In this document: in pieces, positions 51,843-61,532 of the stretch
Position numbering within the stretch: the stretch's first letter is position 1
Layout of the letters: every line of letters starts with the position of its first letter
Assembly: GCA_965248155.1 (NCBI GenBank)
Contig: CBDFIO010000001.1
Span: 186,001-250,000, forward strand
From: RFSX01 sp965248155
GTDB lineage: Bacteria > Bacteroidota > Bacteroidia > Chitinophagales > Saprospiraceae
Direction: 5' to 3'
DNA: 64,000 nucleotides
Made by a program: the position numbers and the translations under genes
The notes under the pieces: model-generated
Seen by the model: only the letters and a program-made list of their open reading frames with translations
Told to the model about the DNA's origin: nothing
Databases searched by the model: none

Positions 51843-53030
51843 ATGGACGAAAAATCTCTTGGTTTACTTGACTTTGATAATACCGAAATTGCATTTGAGC
51901 ATAAGTCTGACAAAGAACTGAAAAAACTCCATTTCTTATTTTCTCTAATGAACAAACGTACACTCGTAAGTCTTGGTTCATTGGTCACACCTATAGCGCT
52001 CAAAATCAACTTTCCTTTTATAAAATCTGTGGTCGAGACAACTATTTTTAATCAATTTGTAGGCGGACACACCTTATTAGACACTCAAAAAAATATAGAT
52101 GAATTGTATCGTTTCAATACTTTAACAATACTTGATTACGGGGCTGAATCTAAAACATCTGAAGAAGATCTGGACAAGGTTATGAATGAGAATATCAAGG
52201 CTATAGAACTCGCAGCATCTAATAGCTCTGTTCCTGTAATAAGCACAAAATTAACAGGTCTAGCTCCAAACGATCTCCTTATTAATATGCAATCTAATAA
52301 GGAGTTATCGGAAGGGGAACAGAGAGATAAGATGAAATTAGAAAATCGGCTAAGTAAAATTTGTGAAAGGGCTCATGATCTTGACGTAGGGGTGATGATT
52401 GATGCTGAAGAAAGCTGGATGCAGGATACAATTGATTCGATGGTTGAAGATATGATGCGGGCTTATAATCAAAGTAAAAATATTGTATATAATACCTTTC
52501 AATTATACCGTCATGATAAGTTAGAATATTTAAAATCTTCTTTTGAAAAAGCTCAAAATGAAAATTATATTTTGGGAGCTAAACTTGTGAGAGGTGCTTA
52601 TCTTAAAAAGGAGAATGAGTATGCAAAAGAACATGGGATACAGAGCTGTGTTCATAGTTCTAAGGAAAATACGGACACAGATTTCAACCAGGCGATAGCA
52701 TTTTGTGTGAACAATTATCAAGGATTAGCATCGGTTTGTGCTTCTCATAATCAAAAGAGTAGCCTCTTCCAGGCAAAGCTCATAGAAGAGAAGTCAATAG
52801 ATAAAACCCACCCTCATATTAATTTTTGCCAGCTGTTTGGTATGAGTGATAATATTACATTTAATCTCGCTAAAGCCGGTTTTAATGTTGCGAAATATGT
52901 ACCATATGGCCCTTTAAAGGAAGTTGTTCCGTATTTAATTAGAAGGGCTCAAGAAAATAGCTCAGTAACGGGAGATATGAGTAGAGAATTAAAACTCATT
53001 ACAAAGGAAATGAAAAGAAGGGGTGTTTAA
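51843..53030 (+). CDS. Proline dehydrogenase
   Basis: The 395-residue protein starts at the ATG at 51843, just after aroE; the frame start at 51813 lies inside aroE. The FAD barrel motifs are visible: GVMIDAEESWMQD, YNTFQLYRHDKLEYL, GAKLVRGAYLKKE and NVAKYVPYGPLKEVVPYLIRR. It oxidises proline to pyrroline-5-carboxylate. The P5C dehydrogenase part of PutA is absent. Confidence 0.93.
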   Translation: MDEKSLGLLDFDNTEIAFEHKSDKELKKLHFLFSLMNKRTLVSLGSLVTPIALKINFPFIKSVVETTIFNQFVGGHTLLDTQKNIDELYRFNTLTILDYGAESKTSEEDLDKVMNENIKAIELAASNSSVPVISTKLTGLAPNDLLINMQSNKELSEGEQRDKMKLENRLSKICERAHDLDVGVMIDAEESWMQDTIDSMVEDMMRAYNQSKNIVYNTFQLYRHDKLEYLKSSFEKAQNENYILGAKLVRGAYLKKENEYAKEHGIQSCVHSSKENTDTDFNQAIAFCVNNYQGLASVCASHNQKSSLFQAKLIEEKSIDKTHPHINFCQLFGMSDNITFNLAKAGFNVAKYVPYGPLKEVVPYLIRRAQENSSVTGDMSRELKLITKEMKRRGV

Positions 53031-53052
53031 TTGAAATTTAAAAACTTACACA

Positions 53053-53430
53053 ATGAAAATAGAATCGATATTTGTCATTTTGCTATTTGCTATAATTCTT
53101 TCTTGTACTGAAAATGTACAGGAAGACAACACAAGTCAGGTAACAGATTCCATGGATAATTTTTATGGAGAATTATATAAAAGGGATTCACTGAATCCAT
53201 TATTAAATAAGTATACACCTTTTACTTTGACTACAGACATTTCTGCTCTATCAGAATCAGAAAAACAATTGATTCGGAAACTGATTGAAGCCGGTCAAAT
53301 TATAGACGATATGTTTTGGTATGAAGCTTATGGAAATAAAGAAGAGCTTCTGAGCTCTATTGAGGATGAAGACTTAAAAACATTTGCTAGAATCAATTAT
53401 GGACCCTATGACAGACTAGATGGGAATTAA
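53053..53430 (+). pseudogene. M49-like dipeptidyl-peptidase gene, 5' part before a frameshift
   Basis: The 125-residue lipoprotein start (LLFAIILSCTEN, lipobox Cys) continues with the N-terminal M49-type region and stops after GPYDRLDGN. The downstream frame resumes at the next residues (K-C-F-I-E-G). Removing one T from the TTAA at 53429-53432 would join both frames without loss. This is either a real mutation or a sequencing error. Confidence 0.8.
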
Positions 53431-54733
53431 GTGTTTTATTGAAGGAATAGCAGATAAAGCTGCTGGAGCAAATTATTATCCTTCAGACATGACCAAGGAA
53501 GAATTTTCAACCTCAGATATAGAAGATAAAGAAGGTCTATACACTTTCATTCGACGAAATAGTGAAGGTGGTTTAAAGAGTATTCCTTATCACAAACATT
53601 TTTCTGATCAAGTTAATAAAATATCGTCTTTGCTTTCGCAGTCAGCTAAGATATCAGAGAATAAGGCTTTAAGCAAATACTTGAATCTAAGAGCAAAAGC
53701 CATGTTAGATGATGAATATCAAAAAAGTGATATGGCTTGGTTGGATATGAAGGATAACCATATTGACATAATAATCGGACCAATTGAAACATATGAAGAT
53801 CAACTATACGGATATAAAGCAGCTCATGAATGCTATGTACTAGTAAAGGATATGGCCTGGAGTGAAAGACTATCAAAATATGCTCAGTATTTACCTGATT
53901 TGCAAAAAGGCTTACCTGTCGATGAAAAATACAAATCGGAGGACCCTGGAAGAGATACTGAATTAAATGCATATGATATTATTTATTATTCAGGAGATTG
54001 CCATGCAGGCAGTAAAACGATTGCTATAAATCTGACCAATGATGAAAAAGTTCAGCTTGCAAAAGGAACTAGAAGATTGCAATTAAAGAATGCGATGCAG
54101 GCTAAATTTGAAAAAATTCTCGTTCCTATCTCTCAAGAATTAATCGACCCTTCACAGAGAGGCCACATAACATTCGATGCCTTTTTTGCAAATACAATGT
54201 TTCATGAAGTTGCTCATGGTTTAGGGATAAAGAACACAATTGATGGTAAAGGGACAGTCCGAAAAGCACTAAAAGAACATTCTTCTGCACTTGAAGAAGG
54301 CAAAGCAGATATGCTTGGATTATATATGATAAGACAGCTTCACGAGAGAGGAGAAATAGAAGGGGATTTGAAAGACTATTATGTGACTTTTATGACGAGT
54401 ATTTTCCGATCAGTTCGATTTGGAGCTTCTTCAGCACATGGCAAGGCGAATATGATCAGATTTAATTATTTCGATGAAGCAGGAGCATTTACAAGAAATG
54501 CTGAGACGGGTCATTATAAAGTCAATTTTGACGAACTAGAAACTGCAATGGAGGGATTATCAGAAATAATTTTGACACTACAAGGAGATGGTGATTACGA
54601 AGGAGTTGCAGAATTGGTCAGTTCAAAAGGAGTAATCCGCAGTGAACTACAAAATGATTTAACTAGACTAAGTGATAAAGGCATTCCTGTTGATGTAGTT
54701 TTTAATCAAGGATTAAGTGTATTAGGCATTTAA
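53420..54733 (+). CDS. M49-like (dipeptidyl-peptidase III) metallopeptidase, main part after the frameshift
   Basis: The 437-residue frame carries the zinc site HEVAHGLG and, 50 or so residues later, EEGKADMLG with the third ligand. The rest is DPP III-like (AGANYYPSDMTKEEF, LYGYKAAHECYVLV, SGDCHAGSKTIAINLTND). The ATG at 53420 is incidental; the natural start is the lipoprotein signal of the preceding frame. The enzyme would cut dipeptides from peptides at the cell surface or periplasm. Confidence 0.82.
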   Translation: MGIKCFIEGIADKAAGANYYPSDMTKEEFSTSDIEDKEGLYTFIRRNSEGGLKSIPYHKHFSDQVNKISSLLSQSAKISENKALSKYLNLRAKAMLDDEYQKSDMAWLDMKDNHIDIIIGPIETYEDQLYGYKAAHECYVLVKDMAWSERLSKYAQYLPDLQKGLPVDEKYKSEDPGRDTELNAYDIIYYSGDCHAGSKTIAINLTNDEKVQLAKGTRRLQLKNAMQAKFEKILVPISQELIDPSQRGHITFDAFFANTMFHEVAHGLGIKNTIDGKGTVRKALKEHSSALEEGKADMLGLYMIRQLHERGEIEGDLKDYYVTFMTSIFRSVRFGASSAHGKANMIRFNYFDEAGAFTRNAETGHYKVNFDELETAMEGLSEIILTLQGDGDYEGVAELVSSKGVIRSELQNDLTRLSDKGIPVDVVFNQGLSVLGI

Positions 54734-54843
54734 TTATTGTGTTTTGCATAGGGGTGAAATGTAAAATAGTTGTCTTATTAATGTGTTTTTATGAGAATGA
54801 AACCTCCTAAGCCGAATTAAAGGATTTGAATTAATGAATAAGT

Positions 54844-54870
54844 AGCCTCCTTCCCTAGGGGGCTTTTTTA
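54844..54870 (+). terminator. Rho-independent terminator
   Basis: AGCCTCC pairs with GGGGGCT (one G-T pair) around a 7-base loop and is followed by six T. It ends the transcript of the M49-like peptidase. Confidence 0.75.
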
Positions 54871-54925
54871 TGCATTTATGGTTCATTCCAAACATCAATT
54901 CTAACTTACTTCCAAATTTTATCAA

Positions 54926-55528
54926 TCCGTTCTAATCAATAGACTTGTGCTTTAAGTCTAAATCTTGATTTTTGTAAAGTATACAAAATCAAGCATTTAT
55001 AAATTACATATTAAAATATATAAAATATAAATATTTGAGGTAAGGGTATTCAATGATTTCAATGTCTAAATGGTGGAGGGGAAGGTCAAATGACAATTTT
55101 TTGACATTTAGCCTTCCTGAGAAGTAGGATAAACAACAGGTGTTAAAATCATCAATTATGCTGATAAAACCACCTTTGTTTGGAATTGGAAGCTAGTTGT
55201 CATTTAGCTTGATTTAGGACCGATAATAATGGATTAGTGGTCCTTCTTTAAGAAATTTGAAAGCGTGTATTAGCACATAAACCTTTTTGAGAATTTGTAA
55301 TAGAATGAAAAACGCAAATTGTGTTTTATTGACACAAGTGTCAAATCTCATGTATCTGTCACTCACGGGTATACTTTGGGATGCGTTATTTTATCCTCAT
55401 TTCTTATTCTCACTAACGCACGAAAAATCATTTTCACTATTAAGATTGATTTCTAAATAAGGTGTTGAAGAACGCCCCGTTTAGGAATTGACCTGTTTAA
55501 TAACCTTTAGTCACTCAACCTTTAAAAA
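54926..55528. other. Gene-free AT-rich region before the giant surface protein
   Basis: No supported ORF on either strand. It holds very AT-rich sequence near 55005-55040, several scattered TGACA/TGTCA motifs and the palindrome at 55329-55344. It probably contains the promoter of the gene starting at 55529. Confidence 0.5.
55329..55344. promoter_or_regulatory. Palindrome TTGACACAAGTGTCAA
   Basis: Perfect 7-bp arms flank AA. It lies 185 bases upstream of the giant gene and could bind a dimeric regulator. No regulator is identified. Confidence 0.35.
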
Positions 55529-58500
55529 ATGAGGAACCTTTACACTCTATTTTGTAACCCTTCTATTGAGGTAGAAGAATTTTGTTGCTATGGCAACAAA
55601 CATTCAATTCTAAAATATGCTCGTCTGAGTTTTATTTTCTTAGTATTGAATTCCCTTTTCCTATTTAATATCAATGGACAGTCATGTTGTGAGCGTACGG
55701 TATCGAATACCACTCACTGTGCAACCAGCAGCGTGTATTCCATTTATTTAAAATCTGCCTCACAGGGATCTATTAATCTTCCTGCTTCTAATACAAGCTG
55801 GTTAGAATGTTCTGACGGAACCGCAACTTTTACTGGAGTTGCATCAGGAACAAATGGTTCTTTTGATGAAGAGATAAGCTTTACTTTCACATTTACTGGA
55901 AAAACTTCAAGCCCACCTTCGGGTAGTCCTAGAGGCCATACATGTTTGAATGAAAATACTTCAGGTTGGGTGTATTATCCAAACATGACTGGGATTATTA
56001 CGACTATGAATGGCGGAACTATTTATGTTAGCCGTGATGGAGCTTCTTTTCAAGTAGGAAATGGAGCTAATGTGACAAGCAACAGTTTGTCATTTGGTGC
56101 TTCAGGTTGGTTTGATATTACAAGTGGTGGAAATGGATTCTTCAAAGATGGAGATATTAATATTATGCTTTCTTCTTCTTGCAATCCAACTACATTAGAG
56201 AAATGTTATGCTATCGCTCAGCATAATGGTGGTCAATTATATACATGGGATGCCTTTGGAAATTTCGATTTTGTTGGGACATTAGGAGTTGGTGAAGCAG
56301 AAACGATGTCTCTAAGTGGAGATTGTAACAGCGCATATACAGCTGATGGAGATGATATCGGAACAATTAACTTGAATAATGGTGTGTTTACATTATGTGG
56401 ATCATTAAGCAACGGACAAGGTTCAAAAGGAACTGTAAATTTCAATGACATTGATGGGATGGCAATAGACAACAACTCAGGTTTGATTTGGGCTGTTGAA
56501 AGAGAAAGTGGAAACGATCTCCTTCTGGTTATTAATCCTAATACATGTGATATTGTAAATGATTACTTCGGAGCTAATACGGATTATGTTGTTCTTACGG
56601 GAGCATTGTCTGATGTAGACGACTTGGCTTTCAATCCATGTAGTGGGAATCTATATGGGGTTTCTACAGTTTCTGGATCAACTACAAATGACGTTATTGT
56701 ACATATCAATACATCTACAGGTGCAATGAATACAGTAGCTACATTGAATGAGTGTGATATTGAAGGATTAAGCTTTAATGAGAATTGTGAGCTATTCGGT
56801 TCAACTGGTTCAACGGCCTGTCAAGTAGATGGTTCACTTTATAAAATAGATATAGCAACTCAAACTGCAGTTTTAATTGGAACTTTTCCTTCATCGAATG
56901 ATGATGTTGAAGCGTTAGTTTGTTGTGTGTCTGCACCAGATCCACCTTCGAATAACCCACCAACTGAATGGGATTTTGATTGTTCAGATGATATATGTGT
57001 TGATATTATTGGAGCGGGTATTAAGAATAATCTACCAAAGACTTTAAATATTCCGAATTCTGGAAACGTGACACAAATTGTAGCTGAAGCTACCTACGAT
57101 GGTTCAAATGCTCCTACAACTGTAACTTTTTCTACTTCAAGCGAATCATATGCAATCCCAAGAACTGAAATGGATAATACGGGATGTAATCCCGGGTATT
57201 ATTATAGAGTGAAATTAGATCCTGCATCTTCAGTGACATTAAATGGTATTAACTCTGGAAATGCAGAATCATTTATTCTTTATGTTTTCAGACAAGATGC
57301 TCAATATGATAGCTCTACATGTTCTGGAGTGTTTGCACATCAGTGTATATATAAAGCAACGCATTGTGAGGATTTTATATTACATAGCCAGCAAGCCTCA
57401 AAAGATATAGATATAACTGTTCCATTGTCTGAAATCACAAATGATGGAAGAGTGGCTCATGTAACGGCAACTGCATGTGGTGTTACAGAAACTGAAACAA
57501 TAAGTACTTATACTCATGGCAATTCTCTGAACATAGTTGAATTCACCCTGGATGATGTTCCTGGAAATTGTACAACTTTAGAATTATGTATTGAGTCTCC
57601 AAGTACTAATGGACAATCTTTGTATTTGTCAGGAGCTATTCAAGTAGAACAAGTTTGTAGTACATGTGATAATTTAACAAGCGGAGGTCAGATAGGATAT
57701 GATCAATCAAGTTGCGACTATCCATTTGATCCTGCACTCATTCAAAATATTCAGTCTCCATCAGGAGGATCTGGAGCTATAGAATATATCTGGTTAGAAA
57801 GTACGACTCAACCTTGTAGTCCGCCGAACACTATTAATGACCCAGATTGGTCAATAATTGCTGGAGCAAATAGTTCTACTTATAACCCTCCTCCGATAAC
57901 TGTAAATACATGTTATATCAGGTGTGCAAGAAGGGAAGGATGCGAAGATTATTTGGGAGAGTCCAATATTGTGACTATGATAATTGAGGATGATCAAATT
58001 TTAGAAATTGTTTGTCCTTCTAATGATTATATAGATTGTGATGAATCAAGCCATCCGGATAATACTGGATACGCAACAGCTTCATCATTATGTGGGACCG
58101 GAGACATTGATATAACTTGGATGGATGAATTAACTAACCCAGGTTCTTGTCCTCAGATAATTGAAAGAACATGGACAGCTACTGTGACATCAACGACTAC
58201 AGAGTCCTGTGTTTCTGAAAATTTAGCACATTGGAATTTTGCTGGATCCGGTGGTTACAATATATGTGAATTGTATGGAAGCCATCCACTCCAGGCAGGC
58301 ATTCCTCCAACAAGTACAAATGGTTCAGAATGTAATGGATTTAGCGTAGGAGATGTATATAAGAATGGTGCAAGTTCATGTGTTCAAGGTGCGTTTGGTT
58401 CTGCTGAAGCAGCTGCTTGCGTAGGTAGCCAAGATGGTTCTTCATTTGTGAATAATGATTATGATGCTACTAAATTTACAGTTTCATTCGGATCATCAGA

Positions 58501-60889
58501 TGAAGGAAGAATTTCGGAGTTTTGTTTCTATGAAAGAGCAAGAACTAACAACGAAAACTTTGATCAGAACTGGCCTCCTCAAAAATATGGAATACGTGTA
58601 TTAAAGAATGGATCTGAAATATATAAGAGCATAAATAATTCTACATCATCTTCCTGGTCTCAAGAATGTTTCGATTTTTCATCTGACTCAGATTTTGAGT
58701 ATTCTGGTACGACTACATTTACTTTTGAATTGTTAAGTTATGACCCTACCCAGCAGAGATCGTCTGCGAATGAGAATGTTTGGGAAATAGATGAATTCAA
58801 TGTATATGGATGTTGTGGTGATGTATCTGTACCAATTACTGAAATACTAACATGTGTACAAACAATTACAATTGATGACACTGAGCCACCTGTTATTACC
58901 GGTGTTCCGGCTGATATCACTGTTTCTTGTGCAGATGGTGTACCTCCAGTGGATCAAAATGTGGAAGCATCAGATAATTGTGCTTTTGTTACCAATTTCG
59001 AGGAAACAATTTCAGGAAACGAACCATGCGACTATGTTATTACTAGAACATGGAGCGCAACAGATGATTGTGATAATTCAGTAAGTAAATCTCAGGAAAT
59101 TACTGTAAAAGATGAAACAAATCCTGATTTAACAGGCGTTCCTCAAAATGTATCTATAGATTGTTTTGACGATATTCCTGACTGGACTAGTCTTGCAAAC
59201 GCTACAGATAATTGTGGTACTGTTTCAGTAGACCTTGTAATTGAAGATAATCAGAATAATAATAACCCACCTAATGATTTCGATTGTTGTGATACAGGAG
59301 ATAAAGTGCAACAGGCTTTCATGAAATATACTGGTGAAAGTTGTTCAGCTACTTCCACAACACAGCAAGCTGACAAACATGATTGTGATGACTATTCGGG
59401 AGGACCCAATGGAGACACACAAGTTTATGTCATTGCTAATAGTGATAGTAACCATAATAATGGAGACGTATTTTTTACAGGTAATGTTAACTTAAACGAA
59501 GTTTTTAACATTGATGCTAATAATGCAGGCGAAAATAAACTTTCGTCAAATACGTATGTCCATATTTTTAATCAACAAGGAGGCACTAAATTGCAATTGG
59601 TAAAATTTCATGCCTCTTGTTCTGCTCCAGTTGTTATGGGAGAACAATTTGGAAGTTTGATCTGGACTAAAGCTATTTCCGAGAATGGTTCAGAATGTAA
59701 TTCGTCAACAGATATTGATGAATGTTATGAAGGAGAGTTAGTAATAACATACATATGGACAGCAACTGATGAATGTGGTAATGAAGATTCAGAAACGAGG
59801 ACCATTACAGTGGATGAAAATGATCCACCATCAATAAGCAACTTACCTAACGATACAACTGTAGAATGTCATGATGAAATCCCCGATTGGTCAAATCTAG
59901 GGACAGCAACTGATGATTGTGATGATAATCCAACAATTACCGTTACAATAAACGATGACAGCGATGAAGGACCAGAAGATGGCACAAATTGCTGTGATGG
60001 TGATGTAGATATTAAAGCGATACATGTTCAGTATACTGCAGAATCTTGCTCTGCAACTTCAACTGTACAGACGTCAGATAAATATGATTGCGATGATCAC
60101 AATGGAGGACCTAACGGTGACCCTTCTGTATATGTAATCGCAAACGATATGAATAATCCAAATAATGGACTAATCTGGTTTGCAGGTGATGTTATGTTAA
60201 ATGAAATAATCATAGCTGATGCTACAACTCAAGGAGAAAATAAATTAAAATCTAATACATACTTCCATATATATAATCAACAAGGTGGTACTTTACTTCA
60301 GGTTGTAAAAATTCACACTTCTTGTTCAGTACCAGTTGTTGTAGGAGATCAATTTGGATCTTTAGTTATTAAAACGACAGTAGATGAAATGGGAGGCGCT
60401 TGTGGTGGTGGAGGATTTGGTGGTGATGATTGTTGTGATGTTGGTGACAAACCAAATATGTTAACACTAACTTATACTGGAGAAGGATGTGGAGCAACTA
60501 ATACATCTCAACAGCCTGATAAGCATGGTTGTGACGATTATTCAGGTGGTCCAAATGGTGACAATCAAGTATTTATCATTGTTAATGATGATAAGGAAGA
60601 TGATCAAGGATTAATTTGGTTTACTGGAAGTGTCAATTTAAATGAAGCATTTACTATAGCTTCAGCTTCAGAGAATGAAGATGATTTTAAATCGCGAACT
60701 TATTTTCACATTTTTAGTCATGAAGGAGGCACGAAACTTCAACGCGCAGAAATTCATACGTCTTGTTCTGCTCCATTGGTAATTGGAGAACAAGTAGGAA
60801 GTATATTATTGAACGGTGTAAAATTCAAAGACGGTTCTGAATGCACTCCTCCAATACCTGAAGAAATTTGCTCAGAAGAAGATTATTAG
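55529..60889 (+). CDS. Giant cysteine-rich HYR-type surface protein, first part up to an in-frame stop
   Basis: The 1786-residue product starts with a long N-region and signal peptide (LSFIFLVLNSLFLFNINGQ). An N-terminal region and a propeller-like part follow (CYAIAQHNGGQLYTWDAFG, DIDGMAIDNNSGLIWAVE). Then come HYR-like domains (DTEPPVITGVPADITVSC) and copies of a 130-140-residue CC-module (CCDTGDKV, YTGESC, IHTSCS, GSL). The TAG at 60887-60889 is in frame with continued homologous sequence. It is an adhesin-like, probably type IX-secreted protein. Confidence 0.85.
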   Translation: MRNLYTLFCNPSIEVEEFCCYGNKHSILKYARLSFIFLVLNSLFLFNINGQSCCERTVSNTTHCATSSVYSIYLKSASQGSINLPASNTSWLECSDGTATFTGVASGTNGSFDEEISFTFTFTGKTSSPPSGSPRGHTCLNENTSGWVYYPNMTGIITTMNGGTIYVSRDGASFQVGNGANVTSNSLSFGASGWFDITSGGNGFFKDGDINIMLSSSCNPTTLEKCYAIAQHNGGQLYTWDAFGNFDFVGTLGVGEAETMSLSGDCNSAYTADGDDIGTINLNNGVFTLCGSLSNGQGSKGTVNFNDIDGMAIDNNSGLIWAVERESGNDLLLVINPNTCDIVNDYFGANTDYVVLTGALSDVDDLAFNPCSGNLYGVSTVSGSTTNDVIVHINTSTGAMNTVATLNECDIEGLSFNENCELFGSTGSTACQVDGSLYKIDIATQTAVLIGTFPSSNDDVEALVCCVSAPDPPSNNPPTEWDFDCSDDICVDIIGAGIKNNLPKTLNIPNSGNVTQIVAEATYDGSNAPTTVTFSTSSESYAIPRTEMDNTGCNPGYYYRVKLDPASSVTLNGINSGNAESFILYVFRQDAQYDSSTCSGVFAHQCIYKATHCEDFILHSQQASKDIDITVPLSEITNDGRVAHVTATACGVTETETISTYTHGNSLNIVEFTLDDVPGNCTTLELCIESPSTNGQSLYLSGAIQVEQVCSTCDNLTSGGQIGYDQSSCDYPFDPALIQNIQSPSGGSGAIEYIWLESTTQPCSPPNTINDPDWSIIAGANSSTYNPPPITVNTCYIRCARREGCEDYLGESNIVTMIIEDDQILEIVCPSNDYIDCDESSHPDNTGYATASSLCGTGDIDITWMDELTNPGSCPQIIERTWTATVTSTTTESCVSENLAHWNFAGSGGYNICELYGSHPLQAGIPPTSTNGSECNGFSVGDVYKNGASSCVQGAFGSAEAAACVGSQDGSSFVNNDYDATKFTVSFGSSDEGRISEFCFYERARTNNENFDQNWPPQKYGIRVLKNGSEIYKSINNSTSSSWSQECFDFSSDSDFEYSGTTTFTFELLSYDPTQQRSSANENVWEIDEFNVYGCCGDVSVPITEILTCVQTITIDDTEPPVITGVPADITVSCADGVPPVDQNVEASDNCAFVTNFEETISGNEPCDYVITRTWSATDDCDNSVSKSQEITVKDETNPDLTGVPQNVSIDCFDDIPDWTSLANATDNCGTVSVDLVIEDNQNNNNPPNDFDCCDTGDKVQQAFMKYTGESCSATSTTQQADKHDCDDYSGGPNGDTQVYVIANSDSNHNNGDVFFTGNVNLNEVFNIDANNAGENKLSSNTYVHIFNQQGGTKLQLVKFHASCSAPVVMGEQFGSLIWTKAISENGSECNSSTDIDECYEGELVITYIWTATDECGNEDSETRTITVDENDPPSISNLPNDTTVECHDEIPDWSNLGTATDDCDDNPTITVTINDDSDEGPEDGTNCCDGDVDIKAIHVQYTAESCSATSTVQTSDKYDCDDHNGGPNGDPSVYVIANDMNNPNNGLIWFAGDVMLNEIIIADATTQGENKLKSNTYFHIYNQQGGTLLQVVKIHTSCSVPVVVGDQFGSLVIKTTVDEMGGACGGGGFGGDDCCDVGDKPNMLTLTYTGEGCGATNTSQQPDKHGCDDYSGGPNGDNQVFIIVNDDKEDDQGLIWFTGSVNLNEAFTIASASENEDDFKSRTYFHIFSHEGGTKLQRAEIHTSCSAPLVIGEQVGSILLNGVKFKDGSECTPPIPEEICSEEDY

Positions 60890-61532
60890 ATCATATATAC
60901 TTGGAATGCAATTGATGAATGTGGGCTTTCTACAACAGAAATGAGAACTATAACTGTTGATGGGAATGATCCTCCAGAATTGATCGGTGTACCTAATGAT
61001 GTAGAAATTAATTGTACAGATCCTCTACCAAATTGGGATAATATTGTTACAGCTATCGATGATTGTAGTCCTGTAACTGTCATTGTCACAGTTGAGACTG
61101 ATGACGAATCTAATCCTCCAGATGGAACTAATTGTTGTGCTTCAGGAGATAAGGTTAAACAACTTTTTGTACGTTATACAGGAGAGGATTGTTCTGCAAC
61201 AAATACGACACAAGGCTCAAATAAATATTCTTGTTCAGGTGATCCTAATTTCGATTCACAAGTTTATATTATTTCGAATGATGAGACCAATCCAAATAAT
61301 GGGGATAGATGGTTTGAGGGAATTGTAGGCTTGAATGAGGTATTTAGTGCCGATGCTACATTAGAAGGTAAATCAAAATTAGATTCTCGTACATATTTCC
61401 ATATTTATGATCAGCAGGGAGGAAATCTCCTTCAAACTGTTGAAATCCACACATCATGTTCAGTTGCTGTAGTAGTTGGAGAACAAGTTGGTTCATTGAT
61501 AATAACCACAACAGTTATGGAAGATGGTTCTC
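60890..61532 (+). pseudogene. Giant surface protein, middle part between nonsense codon and frameshift
   Basis: Directly after the TAG, and in the same frame, the sequence continues IIYTWNAIDECGLSTTEMRT, an HYR-like domain and the fourth CC-module (NCCASGDKVKQLFVRYTGED). At about 61533 the homology moves to another frame; this frame then runs on to a stop at 61600 with unrelated residues. An internal ATG at 60941 is unlikely to be a true start. Confidence 0.8.
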
